Shown: positions 17,090 to 27,237, counted from the stretch's first letter. The stretch is DNA of 64,000 nucleotides from Thermogutta terrifontis (GCF_002277955.1 NZ_CP018477.1:1364001-1428000), one strand, 5' to 3'. The notes: generated by a model from the letters alone, not told the origin. A program made the numbers and translations.

Positions 17090-17359
17090 ATGGGACGGTC
17101 ACTTAAAAAAGGTCCATACGTCGATGCGAAGCTCGCCGCGAAGGTCGAAAAACTGAATGCGGCGGGCAAGAAGGAACCTATCAAGACCTGGGCAAGAGCC
17201 TGCACGATCATTCCCGAGTTCGTCGGCCATACGTTTCTGGTTCACAACGGCAAGACGCACGTCAAGGTGTTTGTGACCGAGGATATGGTGGGACATCGGC
17301 TGGGTGAGTTCGCCCCCACCCGAATCTTCCGCGGTCATGGTGGACGTGGCAAGAAATGA
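17090..17359 (+). CDS. rpsS: 30S ribosomal protein S19
   Basis: An 89-residue protein beginning [15 protein letters not shown], with the usual [19 protein letters not shown] and [24 protein letters not shown]19 pairs with S13 in the 30S head. Confidence 0.98.
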   Translation: MGRSLKKGPYVDAKLAAKVEKLNAAGKKEPIKTWARACTIIPEFVGHTFLVHNGKTHVKVFVTEDMVGHRLGEFAPTRIFRGHGGRGKK

Positions 17360-17410
17360 TCGGGGTTGCGGGGAAGCCGTGCAAGGCTCACCGGGCTGTG
17401 AGGTGCGACA

Positions 17411-17779
17411 ATGCAAATGCAAGCGAGATACATTCCGTCGGAATATCGGGCGCTTTATCGATATGCGCGGATCAGTCCCCGCAAGGCGCGGCTGGTGGTG
17501 GATGTGGTCCGCAATAAGCAAGTCGATGAGGCGCTGGCCATTTTAAGCACGATGCCGCACCGTGCGGCACGGATGGTGGAAAAGGTCATCGCAAGTGCTC
17601 TGGCGAACGCAATCGATCAGCAGGAGCCCGATCCGAAGAAACTCCACGTGGTGAAAATTTGGGTGGACGAAGGCCCGCGTTTGAAGCGGCTCCGTCCAAT
17701 TTCACGGGGAATGGCGACGATCATTCAGCGGCGCATGTGTCACATCGGTGTGCACCTCGGTTATCCAGAGCGTGGCTGA
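17411..17779 (+). CDS. rplV: 50S ribosomal protein L22
   Basis: 122 residues. YRYARISPRKARLVVDVVRNKQVDEAL and the C-terminal beta-hairpin region LKRLRPISRGMATIIQRRMCHI, which lines the exit tunnel, are recognisable. Confidence 0.97.
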   Translation: MQMQARYIPSEYRALYRYARISPRKARLVVDVVRNKQVDEALAILSTMPHRAARMVEKVIASALANAIDQQEPDPKKLHVVKIWVDEGPRLKRLRPISRGMATIIQRRMCHIGVHLGYPERG

Positions 17780-17865
17780 ACAAGTGGAAAAACGATAGCG
17801 GACTGCAAGGCCGGATGTTCGACTAAATGCACGACGAATAACCGGAGCGTTGGGGAAAAAAGTTT

Positions 17866-18603
17866 ATGGGTCAAAAGGTAAACCCGATCGGCTTTCGAAC
17901 AGGCATCTTCCTTGACTGGAAGAGCCGGTGGATCGCCCCCAAGCGAGAGTTTGCGGATCTTTTGCTGGAGGACTACAAGATCCGACAGTATATCCTCAAC
18001 CGGCGGGAGCCCTCCCCCGAGCGCGGCGGTCGGGGCGAACGCCGGGCATACCCGATGATCTCTAAAATCGAGATCGAGCGAACGCGGGATGAGGTTCGGG
18101 TGATCATCTTCACGGCTCGGCCAGGGGTGCTGATTGGCGCGAAGGGCGGCCGGATCGAGCAACTCCAGCAGGAGCTTCAGGAGTTGACCGGGCGGCGGAT
18201 CAACCTCACGATCGAGGAGATCACACGGCCGGAGTTGGTCGCACAACTGGTGGCTGAATCCATCGCCGAGGAGCTGGAACGTCGGGTGAGTTTCCGCAGG
18301 GCCATGAAAAAGGCGATGGACGCAGCCATGGCCCAGGGGGCGAAAGGAATCAAGGTGCAGCTTTCCGGACGCTTGGGCGGTGCTGAAATGTCCCGTCGGG
18401 AGAAGCAGATTATGGGTTCGGTGCCGCTCTCCACGCTCCGGGCAAATATCGACTACGGTTTCGCCGAGGCCACCATTCCGCAGGGCCAGATCGGCGTTCA
18501 GGTGTGGATATATTTGGGCATGTTTAGCGAGGACGACAGCCATGGCCTTGATGCCAAAACGGGTCAAACATCGAAAAAGTCAAAGAGGGCGTATAAGGGG
18601 TAA
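17866..18603 (+). CDS. rpsC: 30S ribosomal protein S3
   Basis: 245 residues, starting [15 protein letters not shown]. The KH domain carries [20 protein letters not shown]; the C-terminal domain has [14 protein letters not shown] and IDYGFAEA. The last 62 bases overlap rplP in another frame, so the lysine-rich tail [10 protein letters not shown] is written across the L16 start. Confidence 0.98.
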   Translation: MGQKVNPIGFRTGIFLDWKSRWIAPKREFADLLLEDYKIRQYILNRREPSPERGGRGERRAYPMISKIEIERTRDEVRVIIFTARPGVLIGAKGGRIEQLQQELQELTGRRINLTIEEITRPELVAQLVAESIAEELERRVSFRRAMKKAMDAAMAQGAKGIKVQLSGRLGGAEMSRREKQIMGSVPLSTLRANIDYGFAEATIPQGQIGVQVWIYLGMFSEDDSHGLDAKTGQTSKKSKRAYKG

Positions 18604-18958
18604 GGCCACTCGCGGAAACCGTGTGGTCTTCGGCGAGTACGGATTGCAGGCGGTTCAGGGTGGCTGGATTCCCGCGGCCACGATTGAGGCCGGACGTATT
18701 GCAGCCCAGCAGTATTTGCGGGCGGGGGGTCGGCTGTACATCCGCATCTTCCCCCACAAGCCCATCACGTCTATCCCGCTGGAAACCCGCATGGGAAAAG
18801 GGAAGGGGGAGCCGGAGTACTGGGCGGCCGTGGTGAAGCCCGGCACGATTTTGTTCGAGCTGGGCGGCGTCTCGGAAGACGCGGCACGTCTGTGCTTCGC
18901 GCGGTTGGCCCACAAAATGCCGGTGAAGGTGCGATTCGTCCGTCGGCAGATGATGTGA
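18542..18958 (+). CDS. rplP: 50S ribosomal protein L16
   Basis: The family-conserved start [20 protein letters not shown] begins at ATG 18542, inside rpsC, giving 138 residues. [26 protein letters not shown] and [19 protein letters not shown] are all present. The 62-base overlap with rpsC is much longer than the usual few bases. Confidence 0.96.
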   Translation: MALMPKRVKHRKSQRGRIRGKATRGNRVVFGEYGLQAVQGGWIPAATIEAGRIAAQQYLRAGGRLYIRIFPHKPITSIPLETRMGKGKGEPEYWAAVVKPGTILFELGGVSEDAARLCFARLAHKMPVKVRFVRRQMM

Positions 18959-19028
18959 TGGATCGATTGGGCGTGATCATCGAGGCCGCAGGTGGTTGGT
19001 GAAAAGCACGAAATAGGATGAAGACACC

Positions 19029-19241
19029 ATGAAGGCGCGAGAGTTGCGCGAAATGAGTACCGAACAACTGGAGGCCCTCCTCCGAGAAACCTCGGAGGCG
19101 CTGTTCAGGCTCAGAATCCAAAAGCAGACCGAGCGCCTGGCGTCTCCGATGGAGCCCCGCATGAAACGCCGTCTCATTGCGAGGATCAAAACCATTCTCA
19201 ATGAGCGAGCCCGGGCGGAGGCGCAGAAGCAGGGGGCTTGA
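19029..19241 (+). CDS. rpmC: 50S ribosomal protein L29
   Basis: 70 residues, beginning MKARELREMSTEQLEALLRE, with the helical pair ending KRRLIARIKTIL. L29 sits at the tunnel exit beside L23. Confidence 0.95.
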   Translation: MKARELREMSTEQLEALLRETSEALFRLRIQKQTERLASPMEPRMKRRLIARIKTILNERARAEAQKQGA

Positions 19242-19341
19242 AAAGGCAAGAGGACGTTGGTTTGTGCAAATGTGGGAGAGCAACTAAAACAGGCACTGCA
19301 TTCGGAAACAGCATGGCGTAGACGAGAAGGTTGAAAGCAAT

Positions 19342-19701
19342 ATGCCGAGACGACGCGAGATCGGAATCGTTACAAAAGCCAATGTCCCGAAGATGAGGCG
19401 GGTGGAGATCATCCGTCTCGTCCAGCACCCACGTTACAAAAAGTATATCAAGCACCGCACGATTTGCTACGTACACGATGAGAACGACGAGTCTCGGGTG
19501 GGAGACCAGGTGGAAATTATGGAGTCCCGTCCGCTGTCCCGTCTGAAGCGGTGGCGGCTGGTGCGGGTGGTGGCTCGGGGGCGGGCGGAATTGATCGAAA
19601 AGCGGAAAGAGGTCGAGGTCGAGCTCCAGGCGGTGAGCAGGGGAGAGACAGGGGAAAACGAAGCTCAGGCCGGCGAAGCTTCCCAGCCGCCCAGCGGGTG
19701 A
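19342..19701 (+). CDS. rpsQ: 30S ribosomal protein S17, with C-terminal extension
   Basis: 119 residues against about 85 in most bacteria. The OB-fold core is standard (GIVTKANVPKMRRVEI, YKKYIKHRTICYVHDE, VGDQVEIMESRPLSRLKRWRLV). The last about 30 residues are an acidic, Gln/Glu-rich extension (ETGENEAQAGEASQPPSG) with no counterpart in E. coli S17. Confidence 0.96.
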   Translation: MPRRREIGIVTKANVPKMRRVEIIRLVQHPRYKKYIKHRTICYVHDENDESRVGDQVEIMESRPLSRLKRWRLVRVVARGRAELIEKRKEVEVELQAVSRGETGENEAQAGEASQPPSG

Positions 19702-19820
19702 CGTGGATATAGAAAAGAAGGTGAAGGTGGCTGGGAAACCGTCAGGGTCGAGTACGAAGAACAGAAACGTGCGACCTAGGGGGATTCAACTGGCAGGGAA
19801 CGCGACGAGAGGTTCAGGCC

Positions 19821-20189
19821 ATGATTCAGATGCAAACCCGGCTCGATGTAGCCGATAACACGGGCGTCAAGGAGTTAATGTGCATCAAAGTCCTGGGAGG
19901 AAGCCGGCGTCGCTATGCGACGTTAGGTGACATCGTGGTGTGCAGTGTGAAGGGGGTGATTCCCGGCAGCACGTTCCAGAAAGGGGCGGTGGTGCGGGCC
20001 GTGATTGTTCGCACCCGAAAGCCGAAACGCCGTCCCGACGGGAGCTATGTGCGGTTCGACAGCAATGCCGCGGTGATCGTCGATAATGAAGGAAATCCGA
20101 GGGGGACACGTATTTTCGGGGCGGTAGCAAGGGAACTGCGGGAAAAGAACTTCATGAAGATCGTGAGCCTCGCGGCCGAGGTGGTGTGA
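19821..20189 (+). CDS. rplN: 50S ribosomal protein L14
   Basis: 122 residues beginning [27 protein letters not shown], ending [20 protein letters not shown]. Standard length. The stop overlaps the rplX start by one base (TGATG), indicating translational coupling. Confidence 0.98.
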   Translation: MIQMQTRLDVADNTGVKELMCIKVLGGSRRRYATLGDIVVCSVKGVIPGSTFQKGAVVRAVIVRTRKPKRRPDGSYVRFDSNAAVIVDNEGNPRGTRIFGAVARELREKNFMKIVSLAAEVV

Positions 20190-20539
20190 TGCGAATCCGA
20201 GTCGATGACATCGTCGAAGTGATTTCCGGAGACGATAAGGGCGTTCGCGGTCGCGTCCTCCGCGTGGACCGCAAAGAGGGTCGCGTGGTGGTCGAAGGCG
20301 TGAACGTGGTCCTCAAGCACGTTCGCCCGTCGCGACAGGCCCGGCAGGGTGGTCGTCTTTCGAAGGAACGACCGATCCAGATGTCCAACGTGATGCTGGT
20401 ATGCCCGTCGTGCGATCGGGCGACGCGGGTGGGGGCTCGATTTCTGCCGGATGGGTCCAAGGTCCGGTATTGCAAGAAGTGCAACGCGAACATTGGAGTT
20501 ATCTCGCCCCCACGGAAGCGTGTGACGCAAAAGGCTTGA
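20189..20539 (+). CDS. rplX: 50S ribosomal protein L24, zinc-ribbon form
   Basis: 116 residues from the ATG at 20189. The KOW motif is near the N-terminus (DDIVEVISGDDKGVRGRVLRVD). The second half holds CPSC and CKKC pairs (VCPSCDRATRVG, KVRYCKKCNANIG), a zinc-binding arrangement present in many but not all L24 proteins. Confidence 0.96.
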   Translation: MRIRVDDIVEVISGDDKGVRGRVLRVDRKEGRVVVEGVNVVLKHVRPSRQARQGGRLSKERPIQMSNVMLVCPSCDRATRVGARFLPDGSKVRYCKKCNANIGVISPPRKRVTQKA

Positions 20540-20558
20540 AACGAGAGATTGATGGACT

Positions 20559-21104
20559 ATGGAACCGCGGTTGCTGGAAAAATATCGGAAAGAGGTCATA
20601 CCGGCCCTCCAGAAAAAGCTGGGCCGGAAGAATATCCTCTCGCTTCCCCGCCTCGAAAAGATCGTGATCAACATGGGGGTGGGAGAAGCTAAGAAGGAAA
20701 AGAAGTACCTCGACGAGGCCGTGGATGCACTCACCCAGATTGCCGGTCAGAAGGCCGTCGTCACCCGTGCCAAAAAATCCGTGGCCGGCTTTCAGGTTCG
20801 CCAGGGAATGGCCATCGGGTGCAAGGTAACCCTGCGTGGGCGGAGGATGTATGAGTTCCTCGATCGGCTCATTTCTATCGCCCTACCGCGGGTTCGCGAC
20901 TTTCGGGGGCTCAATCCACGCTCGTTTGACGGGCGGGGGAATTATACCCTTGGGTTGAGCGAGCAAATGGTTTTTCCGGAATTGAATCCGGATAAGTATT
21001 CCCGAACCCAGGGGATGGACATTTGCATCGTGACCACAGCGAAAAATGATGATGAAGCGCGAGAGTTGCTTCGCCTTCTGGGGATGCCGTTCAGAAGCGA
21101 GTAA
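20559..21104 (+). CDS. rplE: 50S ribosomal protein L5
   Basis: 181 residues, contacting 5S rRNA in the central protuberance. [42 protein letters not shown] and [22 protein letters not shown] are conserved family segments. Confidence 0.98.
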   Translation: MEPRLLEKYRKEVIPALQKKLGRKNILSLPRLEKIVINMGVGEAKKEKKYLDEAVDALTQIAGQKAVVTRAKKSVAGFQVRQGMAIGCKVTLRGRRMYEFLDRLISIALPRVRDFRGLNPRSFDGRGNYTLGLSEQMVFPELNPDKYSRTQGMDICIVTTAKNDDEARELLRLLGMPFRSE

Positions 21105-21136
21105 CTGGATTTGCCAGGCGTAACAGGACTTAACCG

Positions 21137-21322
21137 ATGGCGAGTAAATCCAAAATTGCAAAATTCCACAAAAAGCCCAAATTCAGCACGCGGTTTCGGA
21201 ACCGGTGCCGGATTTGCGGAAGACCTCGAGGCTTCTATCGCCGATTCGGCCTGTGCCGGATTTGTATCCGCAAGCTGGCTGATCAGGGGATGATTCCTGG
21301 TTTGATGAAGGCGAGCTGGTAA
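21137..21322 (+). CDS. rpsZ: 30S ribosomal protein S14, type Z
   Basis: A 61-residue short form with two CxxC pairs binding zinc ([20 protein letters not shown]). Ends [16 protein letters not shown]. The long zinc-free S14 of E. coli is about 100 residues. Symbol rpsN is also used for this gene. Confidence 0.97.
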   Translation: MASKSKIAKFHKKPKFSTRFRNRCRICGRPRGFYRRFGLCRICIRKLADQGMIPGLMKASW

Positions 21323-21338
21323 AGGGATAAACGTGCCT

Positions 21339-21734
21339 ATGATGACCGACCCAATCGCCGATATGCTGACCCGGATTCGTAATGCGATCCGCGTGGAGCG
21401 GCCCCATGTCGATGTGCCGGCGTCCCGGCTTAAGCGCGGACTCGCTGACGTGTTGAAACGAGAAGGGTACATCTGGGACTGGGAAGAAATTCCGGGACAG
21501 CCTCGTGCCACGTTGCGGTTGTATCTGAAGTACGGTCCGAACGGCGAACAGGTCATTCGTCACATACGTCGGATCAGCAAACCTGGGCGGAGGATTTACA
21601 GCCGGGCGGCCGACCTGAAGCCCGTGCTCAACGGATTGGGAATTTTCATTCTCAGCACCAGTCGCGGGATCCTTAGCGACCGGGAAGCGCGGACGCGGAA
21701 TGTCGGGGGCGAGATCCTGTGCGAAGTGTGGTGA
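21339..21734 (+). CDS. rpsH: 30S ribosomal protein S8
   Basis: 131 residues from MMTDPIADMLTRIRNAI. The in-frame GTG at 21333 lies nearer the AAAGGG Shine-Dalgarno site (spacing about 6) and may be the true start, adding two residues. The C-terminal SRGILSDREARTRNVGGEILCEVW is the conserved rRNA-binding end. S8 is the translational repressor of the spc operon in E. coli. Confidence 0.96.
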   Translation: MMTDPIADMLTRIRNAIRVERPHVDVPASRLKRGLADVLKREGYIWDWEEIPGQPRATLRLYLKYGPNGEQVIRHIRRISKPGRRIYSRAADLKPVLNGLGIFILSTSRGILSDREARTRNVGGEILCEVW

Positions 21735-21789
21735 GAGATACCACGGCCGACGGCCACGCGAATTCAAAGGCGAGGATGAGTGAGCTGCC

Positions 21790-22335
21790 ATGTCGCGAAT
21801 AGGAAAACGTCCGGTACCGATTCCTCAAGGCGTTAAAGTAACCGTGGAGGGACGGCTCATCACGGTGGAGGGGCCCAAGGGGCGACTCCAGTGGGAGCAT
21901 CGTCCGGAAGTCCAGGTCACTGTGCAGCAACAGCCGCACCAGGTTGTGGTGCAGCGGGTGCAGGAGACACGGCTGGCCCGGGCATTGCATGGGCTGACTC
22001 GGGCCCTGATCAATAACATGATTGTTGGCGTAACCCAGGGCTACGAAAAGCGCCTGGAGATCGTAGGCGTCGGTTACCTCGCGGCGGTGCAGGGGCGGAC
22101 GCTGCAGCTTCGCGTGGGATACGCAAACGAGCTGCAGGTGCCGATTCCCGACGGGCTCGAAGTGACCTGCCCCGATCAGCAGCACATCGTGATTCGGGGA
22201 ATTGATAAACAGAAAGTCGGCAACTTCGCGGCATCAGTCCGTGCTTTGCGCAAGCCCGATCCTTACAAAGGCAAAGGCATTCGGTATCAGGGCGAGCACA
22301 TCCGCATGAAGGAAGGAAAGGTGTCGGCGAAGTAG
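21790..22335 (+). CDS. rplF: 50S ribosomal protein L6
   Basis: 181 residues beginning MSRIGKRPVPIPQGVKV. The C-terminal signature PDPYKGKGIRYQGEHIRMKEGK is complete. Two tandem alpha/beta repeats typical of L6 are visible. Confidence 0.98.
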   Translation: MSRIGKRPVPIPQGVKVTVEGRLITVEGPKGRLQWEHRPEVQVTVQQQPHQVVVQRVQETRLARALHGLTRALINNMIVGVTQGYEKRLEIVGVGYLAAVQGRTLQLRVGYANELQVPIPDGLEVTCPDQQHIVIRGIDKQKVGNFAASVRALRKPDPYKGKGIRYQGEHIRMKEGKVSAK

Positions 22336-22444
22336 TGTTTGAACCGCGGCAGGTTGTCAGAGTCTGCTGGCACGATCAGTGTGATGAGCTTGTAGGAAGC
22401 AGGCGGTCCGAGAACAGAAAACACAGCATAAGAGAGAGTGAGCC

Positions 22445-22942
22445 GTGAGTCAGCTTAAACGTTTACAGCGGCGACGGTTGCGGCGAATGTATCGGGTGCG
22501 TAACAAACTCAAGAGGGTCTCCACGCGACCCCGATTGAGCGTGTTCCGCAGCCATAAACATATTTACGCCCAGATTATCGACGATACCCAGGGGCGGACC
22601 CTGGCGGCGGCCAGCACGGTGGAAAAGGACATCCGCGACATGGTGGGCGGATATGGTGGCAACATCCAGGCGGCCACCGTGGTGGGACGCATCATCGCTG
22701 AACGGGCCCTGGCCGCGGGTATTCGCCAGGTCGTGTTCGATCGCGGACCGTATAAGTATCATGGTCGGGTGGCGGCCCTGGCGGATGCTGCCCGCGATGC
22801 TGGGCTGGATATCGGGCCCAAGAAGGAGGTTCAGGCGGCTTCTGTACAGGAAGAAACTGACAAGAAAGGCCAGAAGACAAAAGGTGGCGGCAAGGCCGAA
22901 GCCACCAATAAAGGCAAAGGTGGGGAGAAAAACAAATCCTGA
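22445..22942 (+). CDS. rplR: 50S ribosomal protein L18, with lysine-rich tail
   Basis: It starts at GTG 22445 ([22 protein letters not shown]). The core [20 protein letters not shown] and [26 protein letters not shown] is standard for this 5S rRNA-binding protein. At 165 residues it is about 45 longer than usual, because of a Lys/Gly/Glu-rich tail ([20 protein letters not shown]). Confidence 0.96.
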   Translation: MSQLKRLQRRRLRRMYRVRNKLKRVSTRPRLSVFRSHKHIYAQIIDDTQGRTLAAASTVEKDIRDMVGGYGGNIQAATVVGRIIAERALAAGIRQVVFDRGPYKYHGRVAALADAARDAGLDIGPKKEVQAASVQEETDKKGQKTKGGGKAEATNKGKGGEKNKS

Positions 22943-22971
22943 TTGTGGATACAGAGAAGTAAGGGTCACTC

Positions 22972-23463
22972 ATGGCAACAGACCTTGAACCGATCCGTGG
23001 CCAACTGATCGAAAAAGTCCTCAGCGTCCGCCGGTGCGCGGCCGTCGTTAAGGGGGGACGCCGGTTCAGCTTTACCGCGCTGGTGGTCGTTGGTGACGGC
23101 ATGGGCAAAGTAGGCTGGGGGTACGGAAAAGCGAATGAGGTCCCACCGGCCGTTGCCAAGGCGATCAAAGACGGAATGCGGCGGATGAAGCCGGTTACCG
23201 TTATCGATGGCACGATTCCCCACAAGGTGTGGGGAGAATTCGGAGCCGCCAAGGTCGTGCTCATCCCGGCAGGACCGGGAACGGGCGTCATTGCGGGTGC
23301 GGCGGTGCGGGCGGTCTGCGAGGCGGCCGGGATCAAAAACATCCTGACCAAAAGCTACGGAAATACCAACCCCATCAACCTGGTGAAAGCCACGATGAAC
23401 GCCCTCGAACAGTTGCGATCGAGGGCTGAGGTTGAACGATTGAGAGGGACATCACTGGCATGA
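22972..23463 (+). CDS. rpsE: 30S ribosomal protein S5
   Basis: 163 residues. [34 protein letters not shown] and the [30 protein letters not shown] segment are conserved. The stop overlaps the rplO start (ATGA), so rpmD (L30), which normally lies between them, is absent here. Confidence 0.98.
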   Translation: MATDLEPIRGQLIEKVLSVRRCAAVVKGGRRFSFTALVVVGDGMGKVGWGYGKANEVPPAVAKAIKDGMRRMKPVTVIDGTIPHKVWGEFGAAKVVLIPAGPGTGVIAGAAVRAVCEAAGIKNILTKSYGNTNPINLVKATMNALEQLRSRAEVERLRGTSLA

Positions 23464-23960
23464 ATATTGATCAGGTCAACCGAGGTATCGTAAAACATAA
23501 AGCGCGAAAGAGAGTCGGCCGGGGACCCAGCTCGGGACACGGAAAGACCTGCGGTCGTGGGCATAAGGGTGCACGGTCCCGGAGCGGTTGGCGTCAGAAG
23601 GCCGGCTTTGAAGGCGGTCAGATGCCCCTTATCCGTCGCGTGCCTAAGCGGGGCTTCAATAACGCGCGATTCGCACCCCGGATTGCCGAGGTCAATGTGG
23701 AGGTCCTTGAGAAGCTGTTTGCCGATGGGAGCGAGGTGAACCCCGAGGTCCTCAAGGAGCGGGGGGTGATCAAAGGGGCGTTTGACGAGGTGAAGATTCT
23801 CGGCGATGGCGAGCTCACCAAGAAGCTCGTCGTTGCAGCCCATCGGTTCAGCCGCTCGGCGAAAGAAAAGATTGAAAAGGCCGGTGGTCAGGCGGTGGTT
23901 CTGCCGGGTAAAACACCCGTGGAGGAAAAAAAGAAACAGAAGAAGGCGGCCACGACCTGA
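23460..23960 (+). CDS. rplO: 50S ribosomal protein L15
   Basis: 166 residues. [21 protein letters not shown] and [24 protein letters not shown] are the family hallmarks. The C-terminus ends in a Lys-rich stretch. The ATG overlaps the rpsE stop by four bases. Confidence 0.97.
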   Translation: MNIDQVNRGIVKHKARKRVGRGPSSGHGKTCGRGHKGARSRSGWRQKAGFEGGQMPLIRRVPKRGFNNARFAPRIAEVNVEVLEKLFADGSEVNPEVLKERGVIKGAFDEVKILGDGELTKKLVVAAHRFSRSAKEKIEKAGGQAVVLPGKTPVEEKKKQKKAATT

Positions 23961-24014
23961 TGACGCGGTGAAAATGGATTAGCTGGCAGTGCCTGACACG
24001 GGACGGTCCGGTGT

Positions 24015-25376
24015 ATGTGGGAAAAAATTCGCATTATCTTCACGATCCGTGAACTTCGTCAGAAGATCCTGCTAACGCTTCTCCTTCTGGCGATTTACCG
24101 TATCGGTGAGCAAATTCCCGTGCCGGGCGTCAATACCGAGCGGATGACAGCCATTTTCCGCAGCGAGGCCGCCGGTGGGTTCCGCGACCTCCTGGATCAG
24201 ATCACCGTGTTCGCGGCCAGCCGCCTGGACCAGGCCACCATCTTCGGCCTGGGAATCATGCCCTATATCTCGGCATCGATCATCTTCCAGCTTCTCGCCA
24301 GTGTTTATCCGCCCCTCGAAAAGCTGAAGAAGGAGGGGCCGGCGGGCTATAAGAAGATCAACGAGTACACGCGCTACGCCACTGTGGGAATTTGCATCAT
24401 CCAGAGCTGGATGTATGTGGCCTGGCTAAGCGCCCAGGGATTCGTGCGCCCGGAGTATACCTACGGCGAAGGACAGGGCGTTTACTTCTCCTGGTTCCTC
24501 ATGGCCGTCATTACGATGACGGCGGGGACCACCTTCCTTATGTGGCTGGGGGAGCAGATCGATGAGTACGGCGTGGGTAATGGGATTAGCCTCCTTATCA
24601 TGGCGGGAATTTTGGCCCGGATGATCCCGGCCTTGTATCAGGAGCTGCGGCCAGTTTTCGACGAGGGGCTTGAGCTAAGCAGCACTGGCGGCAAACTCGG
24701 GTTCGACACCCTGGCTGTGCTGTTTGTCCTCTTCGTCTCGGTTGTGGCGGGAGTCGTCTATATGACCCGCGCGCAGCGGCGGATCCTCACGCAGAGTGCG
24801 AAGCACGTGCGAGGTCGCCGTGTGTACGGGGGAGCTCGGGATTATCTGCCGCTCCTTGTCAATCAGGCGGGTGTGATGCCGATCATCTTTGCCAGCAGTC
24901 TCCTGCTGTTCCCGCTGACGTTTTTCCAGACGCTTGCCCATTGGTATCCCGGATCGGCGTGGATCGCCGCCCTCGCTAATGTCTTTCACCGTGGGGACGG
25001 TTTCTGGTACAACGCGATGTACATCGGGTTGATTTACTTCTTCTGCTACTTCTGGACTGCGATCACTTTCAACCCCAATGAGATTGCCGAGCAGCTCAAG
25101 GACAACGGAAGCATTATCATGGGCTATCGGCCGGGGCGTCGCACTGCGGAATATCTCGAAAAGGTGATGGTGCGAATCACCTATGTGGGGGCGGGCTTTC
25201 TCGCGGCGGTGGCGATTATCCCGACGATCGTCGCGGACTGGCTGGGAGTCAACTATCAGATCGCTCAGTTCTACGGCGGCACGAGCCTTCTCATCGCGGT
25301 GAGCGTCGCCTTCGATCTGGTGCAGAAAATCGATAGCCACATCGTGATGAGAAACTACAAGGGCTTGCTAGAGTAA
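24015..25376 (+). CDS. secY: Protein translocase subunit SecY
   Basis: A 453-residue membrane protein with about ten transmembrane helices, forming the protein-conducting channel. IRELRQKILLTLLLLAIYRIGEQIPVPG, the plug/TM2 region FGLGIMPYISASIIFQLL, MWLGEQIDEYGVGNGISLLIMAGI and FNPNEIAEQLKDNGSIIMGYRPG are diagnostic. It lies in its usual place, between rplO and adk. Confidence 0.98.
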   Translation: MWEKIRIIFTIRELRQKILLTLLLLAIYRIGEQIPVPGVNTERMTAIFRSEAAGGFRDLLDQITVFAASRLDQATIFGLGIMPYISASIIFQLLASVYPPLEKLKKEGPAGYKKINEYTRYATVGICIIQSWMYVAWLSAQGFVRPEYTYGEGQGVYFSWFLMAVITMTAGTTFLMWLGEQIDEYGVGNGISLLIMAGILARMIPALYQELRPVFDEGLELSSTGGKLGFDTLAVLFVLFVSVVAGVVYMTRAQRRILTQSAKHVRGRRVYGGARDYLPLLVNQAGVMPIIFASSLLLFPLTFFQTLAHWYPGSAWIAALANVFHRGDGFWYNAMYIGLIYFFCYFWTAITFNPNEIAEQLKDNGSIIMGYRPGRRTAEYLEKVMVRITYVGAGFLAAVAIIPTIVADWLGVNYQIAQFYGGTSLLIAVSVAFDLVQKIDSHIVMRNYKGLLE

Positions 25377-25464
25377 CGTGGGCTTCGTTCGGTACATTCC
25401 CCGGTGAGGTTAAAGGTGGGGCGGATGAGTCGTTTCGTTTTGGCTTCGGGCGAGGGTACAGAGG

Positions 25465-26028
25465 ATGAGAATCGTATTCATTGGGCCTCCGGGAGCGGGA
25501 AAAGGGACCCAGGCGCAGAAAATTGTCGAACGGTACATGATCGCGCATTTGTCCACGGGTGACATGCTCCGTGCGGCCCGGGACGCTAAGACGCCCCTCG
25601 GGCTGAAGGCCGACGAATTTATGTCGCGGGGGGAATTGGTCCCCGACGACATCATCATTGACCTGATTCGGGAGCGTCTGCAATCACCGGACTGCCGCCG
25701 CGGTTATTTACTGGATGGGTTTCCCCGGACGATCGCGCAGGCGGAGGCGCTCGACGCGATGCTGGCTTCCCAGAATACCCCGCTCGATGTGGTGCTGGAA
25801 TTGCAGGTTCCGGAGGATGAGTTATTCAGGCGTTTGGCCGGACGAGGTCGGGCGGACGATAAACCGGAAGTCATTCGCCAGCGACTCGTGGCATATCGAA
25901 CGCAGACAGAGCCCCTGCTGGATTACTACCGCCGAAAAAACTTGCTCCGCAGCGTCGATGGGGTGGGGACGGTGGATGAGATTTTCGAGCGTATTCGTGC
26001 CATCCTCGACGAGTTTGCCGGGGCGTAA
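25465..26028 (+). CDS. adk: Adenylate kinase, short-lid form
   Basis: 187 residues; interconverts AMP + ATP and two ADP. P-loop GPPGAGKGTQ, AMP-binding HLSTGDMLR and GFPRTIAQAEALD are present. The lid between LAGRGRADDKPEVIRQRL and the end lacks the longer zinc-finger-like insert of 215-residue adenylate kinases. In the secY-adk-map order common to many bacteria. Confidence 0.97.
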   Translation: MRIVFIGPPGAGKGTQAQKIVERYMIAHLSTGDMLRAARDAKTPLGLKADEFMSRGELVPDDIIIDLIRERLQSPDCRRGYLLDGFPRTIAQAEALDAMLASQNTPLDVVLELQVPEDELFRRLAGRGRADDKPEVIRQRLVAYRTQTEPLLDYYRRKNLLRSVDGVGTVDEIFERIRAILDEFAGA

Positions 26029-26082
26029 TGAGCCGCAGGTCGGCGGGAGGGGCCTCCGAAGAGACCAGGGAGTCTACGAGGT

Positions 26083-26934
26083 GTGATCAATTTGCGCTCG
26101 CGAAGCGAAATCCTAAAAATGCGGAAGGCGGGGCTGGTCGTATGGAAGGCCCTCCAGCTTGTGAAGGCACTCGTGCGGCCCGGCGTGAAAACGAAAGACA
26201 TTGACCAGGCCGTCGAAGAGTTTTACCGGAAGTGCAAAGCGGAGTCGCTGTTTAAAGGATACCCGGGCAAAGTACCGTTCCCCGCCGTGACGTGTATCTC
26301 GGTGAACGACGAGGTCGTTCATGGAATTCCTGGGGAGCGGGTCATCGCGGAGGGGGATATCGTCAGCGTTGATACGGGATGCCGGGTCGATGGTTGGTGT
26401 GGGGATGCCGCGGTGACAATTCCCGTTGGGAATGTGGCGCCGCAGGTGGCCAGACTGGTGGATGTGACCAAGCGGACCCTGGATCTGGCCATCGAACTGG
26501 CGGGGAAGAAGACCTACTGGAGCGAGGTGGCGGCCGCCATGCAGGACTACGTGCGAAGCCACGGCTTCAGCGTAGTCGAGGCCTTTGTCGGGCACGGAAT
26601 CGGGCGGCAAATGCACGAAGAGCCCCAGGTGCCCAATTTTGTCAACGAATTTTTCCTCCGCCGGGGGGATTTTCGTCTCCAACCAGGGTTGGTGATCGCC
26701 ATCGAGCCGATGGTCAATTTGGGCACCAAAAAGGTGAGACTGAGCCGTGATTACTGGACCCAACTAACGGCAGATGGAAAGCCGAGCGCCCATTTCGAGC
26801 ATACCGTTGCAATCACCGAAGAAGGGCCATACGTCCTGACGGGGCCACTCGGTCCGATGGACGAGCAAATGGGGTTTGATCCTGAAAAGGAGGGGTGTCT
26901 GGCCCTTCTGGAAATCGAAAAACAATCTTCATGA
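26083..26934 (+). CDS. map: Methionine aminopeptidase, type I
   Basis: Removes the initiator methionine from nascent proteins. Starts with GTG (26083), MINLRSRSEILKMRKAG. Metal-binding residues are visible in VSVDTGCRVDGWCGDAAVT, GHGIGRQMHEEPQVPNF, IAIEPMVNLG and HFEHTVAITEEG. At 283 residues it is about 30 longer than typical; the extra residues lie near FFLRRGDFRLQ and at the C-terminus. infA, which often follows map, is absent from the 113-base gap. Confidence 0.97.
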   Translation: MINLRSRSEILKMRKAGLVVWKALQLVKALVRPGVKTKDIDQAVEEFYRKCKAESLFKGYPGKVPFPAVTCISVNDEVVHGIPGERVIAEGDIVSVDTGCRVDGWCGDAAVTIPVGNVAPQVARLVDVTKRTLDLAIELAGKKTYWSEVAAAMQDYVRSHGFSVVEAFVGHGIGRQMHEEPQVPNFVNEFFLRRGDFRLQPGLVIAIEPMVNLGTKKVRLSRDYWTQLTADGKPSAHFEHTVAITEEGPYVLTGPLGPMDEQMGFDPEKEGCLALLEIEKQSS

Positions 26935-27047
26935 TGCCCTGCACCCGAGGGCCATTGTGGGGTGGGGACGCTTGAGCATTCTCACCTAAGAGCGTTATAC
27001 TTGAATTTTTGCCTACTCCGAAGGACTGTTACGGGGGATAATCGGCA

Positions 27048-27161
27048 ATGAAAGTGCGAGCAAGTGTCAAACGGCTGTGCGGTAACTGTAAGGTGGTCCG
27101 ACGAAAGGGCCGCCTGTACATCATTTGCTCCAACCCACGGCACAAGCAGCGGCAGGGTTAG
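27048..27161 (+). CDS. rpmJ: 50S ribosomal protein L36
   Basis: A 37-residue gene: [20 protein letters not shown], then [17 protein letters not shown]. The zinc ligands C11, C14, C27 and H32 are all present (the C+ form). The location between map and rpsM is standard. Confidence 0.97.
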   Translation: MKVRASVKRLCGNCKVVRRKGRLYIICSNPRHKQRQG

Positions 27162-27237
27162 GAGGCAGGGACCGCGCAGGCACTTAAGGTGATAAAAAAT
27201 AGCCGGAATATAACTAAGAGGACGGCGGAGTTCAGAA

